DNA from: Paenibacillus pabuli
GTDB taxonomy: Bacteria > Bacillota > Bacilli > Paenibacillales > Paenibacillaceae
DNA length: 64,000 nucleotides
Assembly (NCBI RefSeq): GCF_039831995.1
Contig: NZ_JBDOIO010000005.1
Coordinates: 744,001-808,000 of the forward strand
Direction: 5' to 3'
The translations under genes were made by a program, and so were the position numbers. Each line of letters starts with the position of its first letter. Positions within the stretch are counted from its first letter, which is position 1. Under the pieces are notes generated by a model. It was not told where the DNA came from, did not search any database, and saw nothing but the letters and a program-made list of their open reading frames with translations. Positions 47,304-57,096 of the stretch are shown here, piece after piece.

Positions 47304-48122
47304 CTATTTGCGTTTTGGAATATGAATGACGATCTCGTAATGATCTTCGTGATCTGCTTCTTTGGTTTTGATATCCATACCGGAACCGGATACCATATCA
47401 ATCGATTGGCGAATTGTATTTAGAGCGAGTCTGACATCTTTGGTAAATGAGATGCGTTTTGATTTTTTGATTTTGGAAGCTTCCTTGTAGAAGGCAACCC
47501 TTGCTTCAGTTTGTTTTACGTTCAGCTCTTTTTCAATAATCTCGCCGAGCAATTTCATTTGCAGTTCTTCTGAGTCCAGTGATAACAACGCTCTTGCGTG
47601 ACGCTCCGATATCTTCCGTTCCATCAATGCAGTCTTGATCCCTTCCGGGAGTTGTAATAACCGGATTTTATTAGCGATGGTTGATTGGCTTTTGCCCAAT
47701 CGCTGTGCAAGACTCTCTTGGGTCAGCTGGTGAAGATCTATCAACTTTTGATACGCAACGGCTTCTTCAATAGCCGTGAGACCTTCACGCTGCAGGTTCT
47801 CGATCAAGGCAATGGAAGCGGCCTGAGAATCATTAAACTCGCGTACAATGGCTGGAATATGCTCCAATCCCAGTTTTCGAACCGCACGCCAGCGACGTTC
47901 CCCGGCAATAATCTCATACGATCCATTCCGTACACGGACGACAATCGGCTGGATGATCCCATGGGTTTTGATTGTCTGCAACAACTCATCAATTTTATCA
48001 TCGTCAAAAATCGTACGAGGTTGATACGGGCTGCTTACTATTTCACCTACCGGAATTTGTTTCACTTCATCTCCGTTATTGCGCTCCGCCAAACCAAACA
48101 ACTTCGAAAATTGTTCTTTCAT
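47304..48122 (-). CDS. noc: Nucleoid occlusion protein Noc
   Basis: 272 aa. ParB paralogue: [10 protein letters not shown], helix-turn-helix [19 protein letters not shown], and an amphipathic N-terminus ([11 protein letters not shown]) used to bind the membrane. It blocks Z-ring assembly over the nucleoid by CTP-dependent spreading from its own sites. ATG at 48122 matches the family N-terminus. Confidence 0.94.
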   Translation of the reverse strand: MKEQFSKLFGLAERNNGDEVKQIPVGEIVSSPYQPRTIFDDDKIDELLQTIKTHGIIQPIVVRVRNGSYEIIAGERRWRAVRKLGLEHIPAIVREFNDSQAASIALIENLQREGLTAIEEAVAYQKLIDLHQLTQESLAQRLGKSQSTIANKIRLLQLPEGIKTALMERKISERHARALLSLDSEELQMKLLGEIIEKELNVKQTEARVAFYKEASKIKKSKRISFTKDVRLALNTIRQSIDMVSGSGMDIKTKEADHEDHYEIVIHIPKRK

Positions 48123-48501
48123 TCCGTATATTACCACCTAGTTTCGTAATAGCTCCCGCAACAGTGCAGGTGCTTCTTATTCTATATGCGACCCCTCATA
48201 TGTTGTCGTTCTTCGAATAAGTTTTGCTTTATACATCACGTTCTGAATAAATGTCTATACTTCATGCAAAATCTATTTATATATAATCTATAATCTATGA
48301 CCTCTGATACACAGGATCGGCTACTTCTATTCTATCATCTTTTCTATCATAATCCTATTCTAACCTATTCTTTAAACTCTCCTAATTTTCCTGCTTTTTC
48401 TCCGAGCATCTTGTCGGTTTTAGCCTGATTTCCTCCTTTTTATCACCTGTTTTGTTTTTGAATTGTTACTCGCTTTCCAGTATGTATGTGAAAATAAAAA
48501 A

Positions 48502-48525
48502 AGGATGTTTCACGTGAAACATCCT
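48502..48525 (-). terminator. Terminator of rsmG overlapping parS
   Basis: The extended palindrome around parS (11-bp arms) followed leftward by TTTTTTTATTTT, about 110 bp past the rsmG stop. The stem is the parS itself, so transcription ends at a segregation site. Confidence 0.7.
48506..48521. promoter_or_regulatory. Perfect parS site, also the stem of the rsmG terminator
   Basis: TGTTTCACGTGAAACA, all 16 bases of consensus. It extends to GGATGTTTCACGTGAAACATCC, and read leftward it is followed by seven Ts. Confidence 0.92.
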
Positions 48526-48632
48526 CATCAATATTTTTAATTATCTGACTATCAAATTTGTATATTTAAATATCAATAGTTCGCCCAAAAATACACGAAG
48601 TAATCAAAGTATACTGGTTTACCCAACTTTTC

Positions 48633-49358
48633 CTATTGCACCAATGGGGTCTTGAGTGGTGTCCCCGGTTTACGAGGATATTTGTGAGGCGTTTTATCAA
48701 ACTTTTGTATCAAGATGATATGACGCGCTGACTCTTCTACTGGCAGCTGGAATGGATGAACGGCTTTTACCCGTCCTCTCAGCTGATTGAAGCTAAATTC
48801 TGCTTCCTTCATTTCTTCCCGAGGATCTCCGCCTTTCATTGCCGCAAACATCCCGCCTTTGCGAACAAAAGGCAAACAGAATTCATTCAGTACTGCCAGC
48901 TTCGCTACTGCGCGCGCAGTAACCAGATCGTAGCTGTCCCGGTATCCTTCTTTGCGTCCCAGCTCCTCCGCCCGGCCATGAATTAATTCCACTCCGGTTA
49001 GACCGAGTGTATCCACGACATGCTGCAAAAAGCCAATACGTTTATTGAGTGAATCAATAATAGTCAACTTGATATGCGGGAAGCAGATCTTGAGCGGAAT
49101 GCCGGGGAAGCCTGCTCCAGACCCAATATCCGCAAGCTTTTCCACCTTGGTCATATCCGTATAAAAGGCCAGGGATACCGAGTCATAAAAATGCTTCGTA
49201 TACACCTGTTCCCGTTCCGTAATACCCGTCAGGTTCATCTTTTCATTCCAGGATACCAGCTCCTGAAAATACAATTCGAACTGTTCCAGCTGGCGTTCAT
49301 CCAGCTCCAACCCATGCTCTTTCAGCCGATGCTGCAATTGCTGTTGAATATCGTCCAT
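48633..49358 (-). CDS. rsmG: 16S rRNA (guanine527-N7)-methyltransferase RsmG
   Basis: 241 aa. SAM-binding motif IGSGAGFPGIPLKI (about 74-87) and the VTARAVAKLAVL motif. It methylates G527 of 16S rRNA. Overlaps mnmG by one base. Confidence 0.97.
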   Translation of the reverse strand: MDDIQQQLQHRLKEHGLELDERQLEQFELYFQELVSWNEKMNLTGITEREQVYTKHFYDSVSLAFYTDMTKVEKLADIGSGAGFPGIPLKICFPHIKLTIIDSLNKRIGFLQHVVDTLGLTGVELIHGRAEELGRKEGYRDSYDLVTARAVAKLAVLNEFCLPFVRKGGMFAAMKGGDPREEMKEAEFSFNQLRGRVKAVHPFQLPVEESARHIILIQKFDKTPHKYPRKPGTPLKTPLVQ

Positions 49359-51247
49359 TATTGTCCCCTTGCTGCAGTTACACGATTATAATGCTCCAGG
49401 TAGACCAGCAAAATCGAGATGTCCGCAGGAGTCACCCCTGCAATCCGGGAAGCCTGCCCAATTGAAATGGGACGAATCGTGGATAGTTTTTGCTTCGCTT
49501 CCATAGCCAGACCATGTACATCATTATACTCAATCGTATCCGGAATTTTCTTTTTCTCCATCTTTTGCAAACGTTCCACGTGGATCAATTGTTTCTCAAT
49601 ATAACCCGCATATTTGATTTGAATCTCTACTTGTTCCTTCATATCTGCTGTCAGTTCCACCTCAGAGGGTGAGACCTGTTCAATCCAGTCATACGTAATT
49701 TCCGGACGACGCAATAGGGTAAGCAGTGTGCTTCCATCCTGAATCGGTGTGGAGCCAAACTCTTCAAGCTTCGGATTCACATCCGCAGGACGTGCCTTAG
49801 CCGCTTTTAGACGTTCAACTTCTGCATCCACTTTAGCCTTCTTGTCGAGGAATTTGGCATAGCGCTCATCTGAAACCAGACCAATGTCGTGACCAATTTC
49901 GGTCAAACGCAGATCTGCATTATCATGGCGAAGCAGCAAACGGTACTCGGCACGTGAGGTGAGCAAACGGTAAGGCTCGTTTGTTCCCTTTGTCACCAGG
50001 TCGTCAATCAACACGCCAATATAGCCTTGGGAACGATCAAGGATAACCGGCTCTTGGCCTTGTACTTTACGTGCTGCGTTAATCCCAGCCATAATCCCTT
50101 GTCCTGCCGCTTCTTCATAACCGGAAGTACCATTGATTTGTCCAGCCGTGAAAAGACCTGGCAGGCGCTTCGTTTCAAGTGAAGGCCAGAGCTGTGTAGG
50201 AACCATCGCATCGTATTCAATAGCATAGCCGTTACGCATCATTTCCACTTTTTCCATTCCGGGAATCGAGCGCAGAACGGCGAGCTGAACATCCTCCGGC
50301 AGACTGGTGGACAGCCCTTGTACATAATACTCGGATGTATTTTTGCCTTCTGGCTCCAGGAAGATCTGATGTTTCGGCTTGTCGCTGAAACGGACAATCT
50401 TGTCTTCAATGGATGGGCAGTAACGCGGCCCCGTACCTTCAATGACGCCCGAGAACATCGGTGCACGATGCAGGTTATCATTGATGATCTGATGTGTTTC
50501 AACCGAAGTGTACGTCAACCAGCATGGCAGTTGTTCATTATCGGAGGATTCTGTCTCATACGAGAAGAATTTCGGTTCATCATCACCAGGCTGAATTTCC
50601 GTTTTGCTAAAATCAATTGTATCCTTATGCACACGAGGTGGTGTACCTGTTTTGAAACGAACCAGATCGAAACCGAGTTCCCGCAAATGCTCGGACAATT
50701 TGAGCGAAGGCTGTTGGTTGTTCGGTCCGCTTTCGTACATCAACTCACCCATGATGACTTTACCACGCAGATAAGTGCCTGTAGTCAGAACAACTGCTTT
50801 GGCCCGGTACTCTGTACCCGTCTGAGTTACTACACCCACACATTTGCCGTCTTCGACGATCAAGCGGTCTACCATGCCTTGACGCATGGTCAGATTGCGC
50901 TCATTCTCCATCGTTTCTTTCATTTTATGCTGATAAGAGAACTTGTCTGCCTGAGCACGCAGAGCGTGAACTGCAGGACCTTTCCCTGTGTTGAGCATTC
51001 TCATCTGAATAAACGTCTTGTCAATATTCCGTCCCATCTCACCGCCAAGCGCATCAATCTCGCGCACGACATGTCCTTTAGCCGGTCCCCCAATGGATGG
51101 GTTACAAGGCATGAAAGCCACCATATCCAGATTGATGGTAATCATCAGTGTTTTGGATCCCATGCGGGCTGCGGCCAGTGCCGATTCCACACCCGCATGT
51201 CCAGCACCAACGACGATTACATCATAGCTGCCGCCATCAAAAGCCAT
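49358..51247 (-). CDS. mnmG: tRNA uridine-5-carboxymethylaminomethyl enzyme MnmG (GidA)
   Basis: 629 aa. FAD motif [17 protein letters not shown] at the N-terminus, the catalytic [12 protein letters not shown] region, and the C-terminal GidA-associated domain. With MnmE it builds the cmnm5 group at the tRNA wobble uridine. It lies about 215 bp from mnmE. Confidence 0.97.
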   Translation of the reverse strand: MAFDGGSYDVIVVGAGHAGVESALAAARMGSKTLMITINLDMVAFMPCNPSIGGPAKGHVVREIDALGGEMGRNIDKTFIQMRMLNTGKGPAVHALRAQADKFSYQHKMKETMENERNLTMRQGMVDRLIVEDGKCVGVVTQTGTEYRAKAVVLTTGTYLRGKVIMGELMYESGPNNQQPSLKLSEHLRELGFDLVRFKTGTPPRVHKDTIDFSKTEIQPGDDEPKFFSYETESSDNEQLPCWLTYTSVETHQIINDNLHRAPMFSGVIEGTGPRYCPSIEDKIVRFSDKPKHQIFLEPEGKNTSEYYVQGLSTSLPEDVQLAVLRSIPGMEKVEMMRNGYAIEYDAMVPTQLWPSLETKRLPGLFTAGQINGTSGYEEAAGQGIMAGINAARKVQGQEPVILDRSQGYIGVLIDDLVTKGTNEPYRLLTSRAEYRLLLRHDNADLRLTEIGHDIGLVSDERYAKFLDKKAKVDAEVERLKAAKARPADVNPKLEEFGSTPIQDGSTLLTLLRRPEITYDWIEQVSPSEVELTADMKEQVEIQIKYAGYIEKQLIHVERLQKMEKKKIPDTIEYNDVHGLAMEAKQKLSTIRPISIGQASRIAGVTPADISILLVYLEHYNRVTAARGQ

Positions 51248-51463
51248 TCTTGTTTACCTCCTTATGCCGCAGCATGTTTGAATCCTATGCACACGGTCTA
51301 TTGTAAAAAAGTCGAATGCCCTCCTTATTCACCTCGGAGACATTCCCATCTATATCAAGCCATCAAGTCTGTAGTTTCTACAGACGTCATTGCCATGCTG
51401 ACCATTCACAAGGAATGGACTTCATTATCATACTACTTTTCACAAGAAGTATGTTTGTTCATT

Positions 51464-52840
51464 TTACTTTCCTAGACAGAACTGGGAGAAAATCTGATCA
51501 ATCAGCGCGTCATGTGCCGTATCGCCCACAATCTCACCAAGGTGCTCCCACGCGAGACGTACATCAATCTGAATCATATCAATTGGAATGAGCTGTTCTG
51601 CTGCCTCGTATGCATCAACTAAGGATTGCTTCGCCTTTTTGAGCAAAGCAATATGGCGTACATTGCTGACATACGTCAAGTCTGCCGACTCCAGCTTGCC
51701 ACTGAAGAACAAGGTAGAGATGGCCTCTTCCAAGCGATCAACACCCAGATCATCCTTCACCGACATCGGAACAAGGCGCTCTTCCGGGATGTAACGAAGC
51801 AGAATGTCGCGGTCTGCCTGCGGCGCTAAGTCCATTTTATTCATAATGATAATTGATTGTCTACCGCGGATTTGTTCCAATAATTCGATCTCATCCTGGT
51901 GCAGTGGCTCTGCCGCATTAATCACCATCAACAACAGATCGGCTTCTGCAACGGCAGAGCGGGATCGTTCTACCCCGATTCTCTCGACGACGTCCATCGT
52001 TTCCCGAATGCCGGCTGTATCCAGCAGCTTAAGCGGGATGTTGTTAATCGTAACAAATTCCTCAATGACATCTCGCGTCGTTCCCGGAATGTCTGTTACA
52101 ATAGCCCGGTTGTCCTGAGCGAGTGCATTAAGCAATGAGGATTTTCCTACGTTCGGCCGCCCTACAATTGCTGTCGTAATTCCTTCACGTAATATCTTGC
52201 CCTGTTCTGCCGTTACCAGCAATTTATCAATTTCAGTCATGACCAGACTGGATTTTTCTTTAATAAAATCAGCGGTTAGCGACTCCACGTCATGCTCGGG
52301 ATAGTCAATGTTCACTTCGATATGAGCCAGAGTTTCCACCAAAGTATGTCTCAGATCACGCAGTTTGGAAGACAGCTTTCCCTCCACTTGTTTGAGTGCT
52401 ACCGAGAACGCTCGATCCGACTTGGAACGAATGAGATCCATGACGCCTTCGGCCTGTGACAGATCAATCCGTCCATTCAGGAAAGCTCGCTTCGTAAATT
52501 CACCTGGCTCTGCAAGGCGAATATTGAGCTGAAGCAGGAGATCCAAAACCCTTTTCACGGAGACTACTCCACCATGCGCACTAATCTCAACTACATCTTC
52601 CGTTGTAAATGAACGAGGTGCCCGCATAACCGTAACCAACACTTCTTCAATTTTCTCACCGCTGCCAGGTTCAATGATATGACCGTAGTGAACGGTATGA
52701 GATGCGGCTTGGGTTAAAGGGGTTTTACTGCGGAAAATTTTCTCCGTCTCCGATACTGCATCCGGACCGCTGACCCGAATAACAGCAATCCCTGCTTCGC
52801 CAACAGCCGTGGATATCGCTGTGATCGTATCACTGATCAT
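51464..52840 (-). CDS. mnmE: tRNA modification GTPase MnmE (TrmE)
   Basis: 458 aa. Folate-binding N-terminal domain, TrmE helical domain and GTPase with G1 GRPNVGKSSLLN, G3 DTAGIR, G4 NKMD, ending in CLGK with the catalytic Cys. Partner of MnmG. Confidence 0.98.
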   Translation of the reverse strand: MISDTITAISTAVGEAGIAVIRVSGPDAVSETEKIFRSKTPLTQAASHTVHYGHIIEPGSGEKIEEVLVTVMRAPRSFTTEDVVEISAHGGVVSVKRVLDLLLQLNIRLAEPGEFTKRAFLNGRIDLSQAEGVMDLIRSKSDRAFSVALKQVEGKLSSKLRDLRHTLVETLAHIEVNIDYPEHDVESLTADFIKEKSSLVMTEIDKLLVTAEQGKILREGITTAIVGRPNVGKSSLLNALAQDNRAIVTDIPGTTRDVIEEFVTINNIPLKLLDTAGIRETMDVVERIGVERSRSAVAEADLLLMVINAAEPLHQDEIELLEQIRGRQSIIIMNKMDLAPQADRDILLRYIPEERLVPMSVKDDLGVDRLEEAISTLFFSGKLESADLTYVSNVRHIALLKKAKQSLVDAYEAAEQLIPIDMIQIDVRLAWEHLGEIVGDTAHDALIDQIFSQFCLGK

Positions 52841-52933
52841 CGTTATCTCTCCCTGCTCTATTTTAAAATGGTTGTCCTTCGGACCGACATCTGAATTTCA
52901 TGGTTTGAGTTCTCATCAACATACTTATCTACG

Positions 52934-52973
52934 AAAAAAGCAATGGCTTCTGCACCGGGCAGGAAGCCATTGC
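52934..52973 (-). terminator. Terminator of jag
   Basis: Leftward GCAATGGCTTC / GAAGCCATTGC with a 12-nt loop, then TTTTTTCG. Confidence 0.9.
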
Positions 52974-52988
52974 GTCTTCAATTTCGTG

Positions 52989-53690
52989 TTATTTCGTCAT
53001 AATGACCACGCGCCGATTGGGCTCTTCGCCCTTACTGTACGTCTTAATCTGCGGGTGATTTTGCAGTTTCGCATGAATGACTTTGCGTTCAAGTGGAGGC
53101 ATCGGCTCCAGGACAACTTCCTTGCCGGAACGGATCGCTTGTCCCGCCAGGCGTTCAGCCAGATCCTCAAGCGTCTTCCGCCGGCGTTGACGGAAATTCT
53201 CCGCATCCAGCACAATTCGAACGAAACTTTCCGAATAACGGTTAGCTACAATGTTCGTTAGATATTGAAGTGCATCCAGGGTCTGTCCACGCCTGCCAAT
53301 AATCATGCCAAGGTCTTCCCCGGCAATATTGAAGATATGTCCATCCCGCTGTTTTTTGATATCCACTTCAACATCCAGTCCCATACCTGCTGCTACTTCT
53401 TTCAAGAAAGCAGCCGCTTCCTCATAGGGATTTTTAGCTGCGACATCCTCAAGCTTAGCTTCAACCTGAGGTACATGTGCGGCCGGCTCGACCCGCTGTG
53501 GTACAGCTTCGGGCACAGGCAGAAGCTTGACTTCAACTTTCGCCGCCTTTACCCCGATCAAACCCAGGAATCCTTTTGACGGCTGCTCTAACACTTGTAT
53601 CTCGACCTTGTCCCGGCTCACGCCAAGCTCAGCCAATCCTTGGTTTACAGCATCTTCAACGGTTTTTCCTGACGCAATGACTTTGGTCAT
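52989..53690 (-). CDS. jag: RNA-binding protein Jag (KhpB/EloR)
   Basis: 233 aa. Jag-N domain (1-50), a linker, KH domain (GRRG loop in IIGRRGQTLDAL) and R3H domain at the end. Binds RNA and affects cell elongation. Starts 4 bp inside yidC's stop. Confidence 0.95.
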   Translation of the reverse strand: MTKVIASGKTVEDAVNQGLAELGVSRDKVEIQVLEQPSKGFLGLIGVKAAKVEVKLLPVPEAVPQRVEPAAHVPQVEAKLEDVAAKNPYEEAAAFLKEVAAGMGLDVEVDIKKQRDGHIFNIAGEDLGMIIGRRGQTLDALQYLTNIVANRYSESFVRIVLDAENFRQRRRKTLEDLAERLAGQAIRSGKEVVLEPMPPLERKVIHAKLQNHPQIKTYSKGEEPNRRVVIMTK

Positions 53691-54565
53691 TTCGATTTTT
53701 TGGCCCCTTTCGACCCTTTTCCAGAGACGGTTGCCTTGCCACCGTTTTTGCGTTTAGCTCCATTTTTGGAGGAACTATTCTGCTTCACGTTGACTTCAGC
53801 CACGACTTTATCATTATTCCGGTAAAGGAAATAGTTTTGCACGATCGTGTAGATGTTACTGTAGAACCAGTACAGCGGAAGTGCTGACGGGAACTGGTAG
53901 GACATCACGAAGATCAAGATAGGGTAAACCCACAGCATAAACTGCATCGGTCCAACCTGTTGTGCAGGATTCATGCGCATCATCATCCATGTTTGTACGA
54001 ATGTTGTGATGGCAGCCAGCACAGGCAGTATAAACAGGTGATCCGGTTCCCCGAGCTGGAGCCACAAGAAATCATGGGTTCTCAGACTGGAGTTTCCGTA
54101 AATTGAGTTATAAAGTGCGATGTAAATCGGCATCTGAATGATAAGCGGTAGACAACCCGCCATCGGATTAACTTTATTCTCCTGAAACAACTTCATCGTT
54201 TCTTGCTGAACTTTCTCAGGTGTATCTTTATACTTGGCTTGAATCTCCTTCAACTGCGGCTGAATTGCCTGCATGGCTTTGGAGCTGCGGACCTGCTTCA
54301 TTGTTAGTGGCAAAATCAACGTCCGCACAATCAGCACCATGACTAGGACAGCTAGTCCATATTCACCGTTAAACCAGTTGGCGAATGTATCGAGCGCCAG
54401 TGAGAACCAGTACACAACATTGCTTTGCCAGAATGAGCCACTATTCTTCAGATCTTCCGTAGTAACCCCGGCTCCTTGTGGAGTACATCCGGCGAGTACA
54501 GTGACCATTGCAATGACTGCAATGAGGAGAATCCACTTCCCCTTTGATGTCTTCAATCGCGACAC
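53687..54565 (-). CDS. yidC: Membrane protein insertase YidC (SpoIIIJ)
   Basis: 292 aa. Lipobox VLAGC (Cys27), five transmembrane segments, conserved Arg in the groove (IVRTLILPLTMKQVRSSKAM) and a basic C-terminal tail (GKGSKGAKKSK). Inserts membrane proteins; in Bacillus SpoIIIJ is needed in sporulation. Confidence 0.96.
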   Translation of the reverse strand: MSRLKTSKGKWILLIAVIAMVTVLAGCTPQGAGVTTEDLKNSGSFWQSNVVYWFSLALDTFANWFNGEYGLAVLVMVLIVRTLILPLTMKQVRSSKAMQAIQPQLKEIQAKYKDTPEKVQQETMKLFQENKVNPMAGCLPLIIQMPIYIALYNSIYGNSSLRTHDFLWLQLGEPDHLFILPVLAAITTFVQTWMMMRMNPAQQVGPMQFMLWVYPILIFVMSYQFPSALPLYWFYSNIYTIVQNYFLYRNNDKVVAEVNVKQNSSSKNGAKRKNGGKATVSGKGSKGAKKSK

Positions 54566-54639
54566 TTCATAACCCCTCTCTTAACCATTCCATTCCACCG
54601 TAAATCATACCATAATTAGGAGGACAAATAAACCGAAGC

Positions 54640-54990
54640 TTACCGTTTGTTAGGCTTAAGAAGAGCCGCTTTGCGCATGACGTGCAGCAGACTTTTCTCC
54701 ATTTCCTGATAGGTCATGTCCAGCGCACCTTTTCTCACGATGAAGATCAGGTCCATTTGTGTGACAATCTCTTTTTCACGGTGCCTTATAATTTCCTTAA
54801 TCATGCGTCTCATCCGGTTTCGTACAACAGCGTTTCCGATTTTCTTGCTGCATGATACACCTACCCGGAATTGCTCCGTATCTTTACGGCGGCAGCCATA
54901 CACCACAAATTGATGATTGGCAAAAGATTTCCCATACCGGTATACGCGGCTAAAGTCCGCCCGGTTTCGCAAACGCAGTCTTTTATACAC
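54640..54990 (-). CDS. rnpA: Ribonuclease P protein component
   Basis: 116 aa with the RNP motif RNRMRRMIKEIIR. Aids the catalytic RNA in tRNA 5' maturation. Starts with GTG at 54990 following AAGGAGAAGCGCC. Confidence 0.95.
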   Translation of the reverse strand: MYKRLRLRNRADFSRVYRYGKSFANHQFVVYGCRRKDTEQFRVGVSCSKKIGNAVVRNRMRRMIKEIIRHREKEIVTQMDLIFIVRKGALDMTYQEMEKSLLHVMRKAALLKPNKR

Positions 54991-55228
54991 GGCGCTTCTC
55001 CTTGCTGTTCTCCACCATCCATATTGACGGAGGCCTCATTACTGATTTAGTATAGGCTTTCTTGAATAACGGTAAACCGCTCTAATGACAACTTCATTAT
55101 ATATAAGGAAACTTTTTTAAAAAATTTCGTAACTGATTGATCGTTCTTCAATGAGAGAACTAACCTTTTTCGCAGCCAATTTAGGCCCGATCTTTATCAG
55201 CATCCAGTCTAAAATGACACATTTTAAG

Positions 55229-55254
55229 AAAAAAAAGACCACACTCGGTGGTCT
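55229..55254 (-). terminator. Terminator of rpmH
   Basis: Leftward AGACCAC / GTGGTCT with a 5-nt loop and eight Ts. Confidence 0.85.
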
Positions 55255-55263
55255 TCTCATGCA

Positions 55264-55398
55264 TTAAGCACTCAGGACTTTACGGCCTTTCAGGCGACGT
55301 GCAGCCAAAACTTTACGGCCGTTGCTCGTGCTCATTCTTTTCCGGAAACCATGAACTTTTTTACGTTTGCTTACGTTCGGTTTGAATGTAGGTCTCAA
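55264..55398 (-). CDS. rpmH: 50S ribosomal protein L34
   Basis: 44 aa, [20 protein letters not shown]..., near identical to the family. The start is a TTG (55396-55398), 9 nt after GGAGG; the longer frame is not used. Promoter TTGACT-17 bp-TTAAAT lies just upstream. Confidence 0.97.
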   Translation of the reverse strand: MRPTFKPNVSKRKKVHGFRKRMSTSNGRKVLAARRLKGRKVLSA

Positions 55399-55471
55399 TG
55401 TATTGCACCTCCTTACAAGGAAATACTTATGTGATGAATCATTTTCATCTTCACAGAAAACACCTTTATAC

Positions 55472-55500
55472 ATTTAACCACGTACACCTGGAAAAGTCAA
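55472..55500 (-). promoter_or_regulatory. Promoter of rpmH
   Basis: TTGACT and TTAAAT with 17-bp spacing, about 75 bp before the TTG start. Confidence 0.7.
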
Positions 55501-55616
55501 CTCTATCCCCCTTAGATTCTCCCTCTTTTTAAAGCCCTTTCCAGCCTTCCCTTCAGAGCTCGTACTCCTTACCGCAGAATTTGATTTTGAATAAAAGAAT
55601 TCTGATGCGAGAAAAG

Positions 55617-55744
55617 TTATCCCCAACTGGCTTTGCGCAGTCTTTATATTCGTCACTTCAAGGGTTATCCACACCCCGATCTGGATTTCTCACTCACCTC
55701 TCTCCCTCCACTTTAATAACCTGAAGTTATTCACATGTGGATAA
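55617..55744. other. DnaA-box cluster beside rpmH (left part of the origin)
   Basis: TTATCCCCA at 55617-55625 (one mismatch), TTATCCACA at 55665-55673 (perfect), and head-to-head TTATTCACA/TGTGGATAA at 55727-55744. In most relatives these would be next to dnaA; here they are about 4.6 kb away from the next group. Confidence 0.85.
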
Positions 55745-55906
55745 CGGATTTAACTTATTTTATTCATAGGAAATTTCCTTGGTAAATCGATCTACGTCTC
55801 CCTCCTGAAGGTGACAAACTCTCTAATTATCTTTCTCAACTCACTTAGCGAATTTATAAATACTTTTGCCAATTTAAAATTTAATGTATCCGCTTTAATT
55901 TGAAGG

Positions 55907-55935
55907 TTTACAAGCTTTCAAGAAAGGTGTAGGAT
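55907..55935 (+). promoter_or_regulatory. Promoter upstream of gntR
   Basis: TTTACA and TAGGAT with 17-bp spacing, just before a GntR operator. Confidence 0.7.
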
Positions 55936-55946
55936 AAAAAACACAT

Positions 55947-55958
55947 CTTGTATACAAG
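55947..55958. promoter_or_regulatory. GntR operator upstream of gntR
   Basis: Palindrome CTTGTATACAAG followed by TAT, the core of the Bacillus gnt operator (ATACTTGTATACAAGTAT). It lies about 12 bp after the -10, where bound GntR would block its own promoter. Confidence 0.8.
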
Positions 55959-56096
55959 TATACTTACGTATCCATTGAGGAAATTTTCGCATTACCCTAA
56001 CTCTCTTTGGTTTACAAAAGTAATGAAACTGGGCTCTTTGAAAAACGGCAAGAAGAAGAAACTATGTTATGGACTTTGGCTTCCTTTCAGACAGCA

Positions 56097-56168
56097 TGCA
56101 AACTGCAAAAAGGTTGTGCTATGATCAGTGTACAGGTCCATTTGGATGGAGTACCGAATGTTGGACCT
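56097..56168 (+). promoter_or_regulatory. Second gntR promoter and leader hairpin
   Basis: TGCAAA and TATGAT with 17-bp spacing and TGC before the -10 (56097-56125). The following leader has an AGGTCCA / TGGACCT inverted repeat (56134-56140, 56162-56168). Confidence 0.5.
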
Positions 56169-56205
56169 ACATGAACTGATTATTTGAATAGGAGCGTTAG
56201 CCATT

Positions 56206-56880
56206 ATGTTGTTTCCTTCTTCCTGGCTGCAGGGAGCTTCCCGCGGGGAAGCCATCGCCTGCGAATTAAGGCTGCGCATCATCAGTGGAACCCTGCGTCC
56301 TGGAGAAATTTTGTCTGAGAATCGAATCGCCGCTGATTTTGAAAGCAGTCGATCACCTGTCCGCGAAGCTTTGAGAACACTGTCGAATGAAGGCCTGATT
56401 CGGCTTGAACGGATGGGTGTGGTCGTTCTTGGATTGAAGATCAAGGATGTTGAAGAGCTGTACGATGTCCGTTTTCTGATTGAGAGCTTTGTCCAGCAGC
56501 GACTTGCCGGGTCCGTTCCCGAGCAATTGATTACTTCGCTTCGTAATATACTGGACAAAATGGAGCTGGCTGGCAGGCATCAGGATGCCATCGAGTTTGC
56601 TTATCAGGATCTGACCTTCCATGAGACCATCATCGAGGCCGCCGAGCATTCCCGTATTTCCCATTTATGGAGAAGCATTCGTTATGTTGTCATGACGGTT
56701 ATGCTGCTCACAACCCGAAGGGTGTTTGTTCAGGGCGATCCAAAAGTAAGCGCTGTAATTCAAAAACACCGATTGCTCATTGAAGCACTTGAATCAGGTG
56801 ACAAAGCATCCATTCAGGCCGGAGTGCGTACGTACTTTCAGGATTCCGGCAAAACCCTGCATGAAAGCTTCGACTCCTAA
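56206..56880 (+). CDS. gntR: Gluconate operon repressor GntR (FadR-type)
   Basis: 224 aa. N-terminal winged helix (about 10-75, LRPGEILSENRIAADFESSRSPVREALRTL) and a C-terminal FCD ligand domain (about 85-215) with metal-binding His candidates. First gene of gntR-gntP-gntK. Ribosome site AGGAGCG. Confidence 0.9.
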   Translation: MLFPSSWLQGASRGEAIACELRLRIISGTLRPGEILSENRIAADFESSRSPVREALRTLSNEGLIRLERMGVVVLGLKIKDVEELYDVRFLIESFVQQRLAGSVPEQLITSLRNILDKMELAGRHQDAIEFAYQDLTFHETIIEAAEHSRISHLWRSIRYVVMTVMLLTTRRVFVQGDPKVSAVIQKHRLLIEALESGDKASIQAGVRTYFQDSGKTLHESFDS

Positions 56881-56961
56881 CAATGAAACGAGAACGTTTT
56901 AAAGTTTACATTTTGGGTTTAAATACTGTCGACTACTCGCAATCACATCCGGCTGGATGGA

Positions 56962-56990
56962 TTGCCGCTCAACTTGTCGACAAGTATACA
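56962..56990 (+). promoter_or_regulatory. gntP promoter with a GntR operator in its spacer
   Basis: TTGCCG-17 bp-TATACA. The spacer contains CTTGTCGACAAG (56973-56984), a variant of the gntR operator, followed by TATAC. Confidence 0.72.
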
Positions 56991-57058
56991 AAATGCGATT
57001 TAGTTTCATATTTTTGGACATATTATAGGGAGAAAAACTTCCCTGACGGCAAATTCAC

Positions 57059-57074
57059 TTGTAAGCGTTTATAT
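57059..57074 (+). promoter_or_regulatory. Candidate cre site (CcpA) before gntP
   Basis: TTGTAAGCGTTTATAT matches WTGNAANCGNWNNCAW at all but one fixed position. It lies downstream of the promoter, where CcpA would block elongation. Confidence 0.45.
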
Positions 57075-57096
57075 TCAAAACAAAGGAGCATACATC

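Noticed and set aside
50318..51475. 385-codon rightward frame opposite mnmG
   Set aside because: Shadow of mnmG; composition is typical of an antisense frame and there is no ribosome site.
55474..55674. 66-codon frame between rpmH and gntR
   Set aside because: It overlaps the rpmH promoter and DnaA boxes; no ribosome site.
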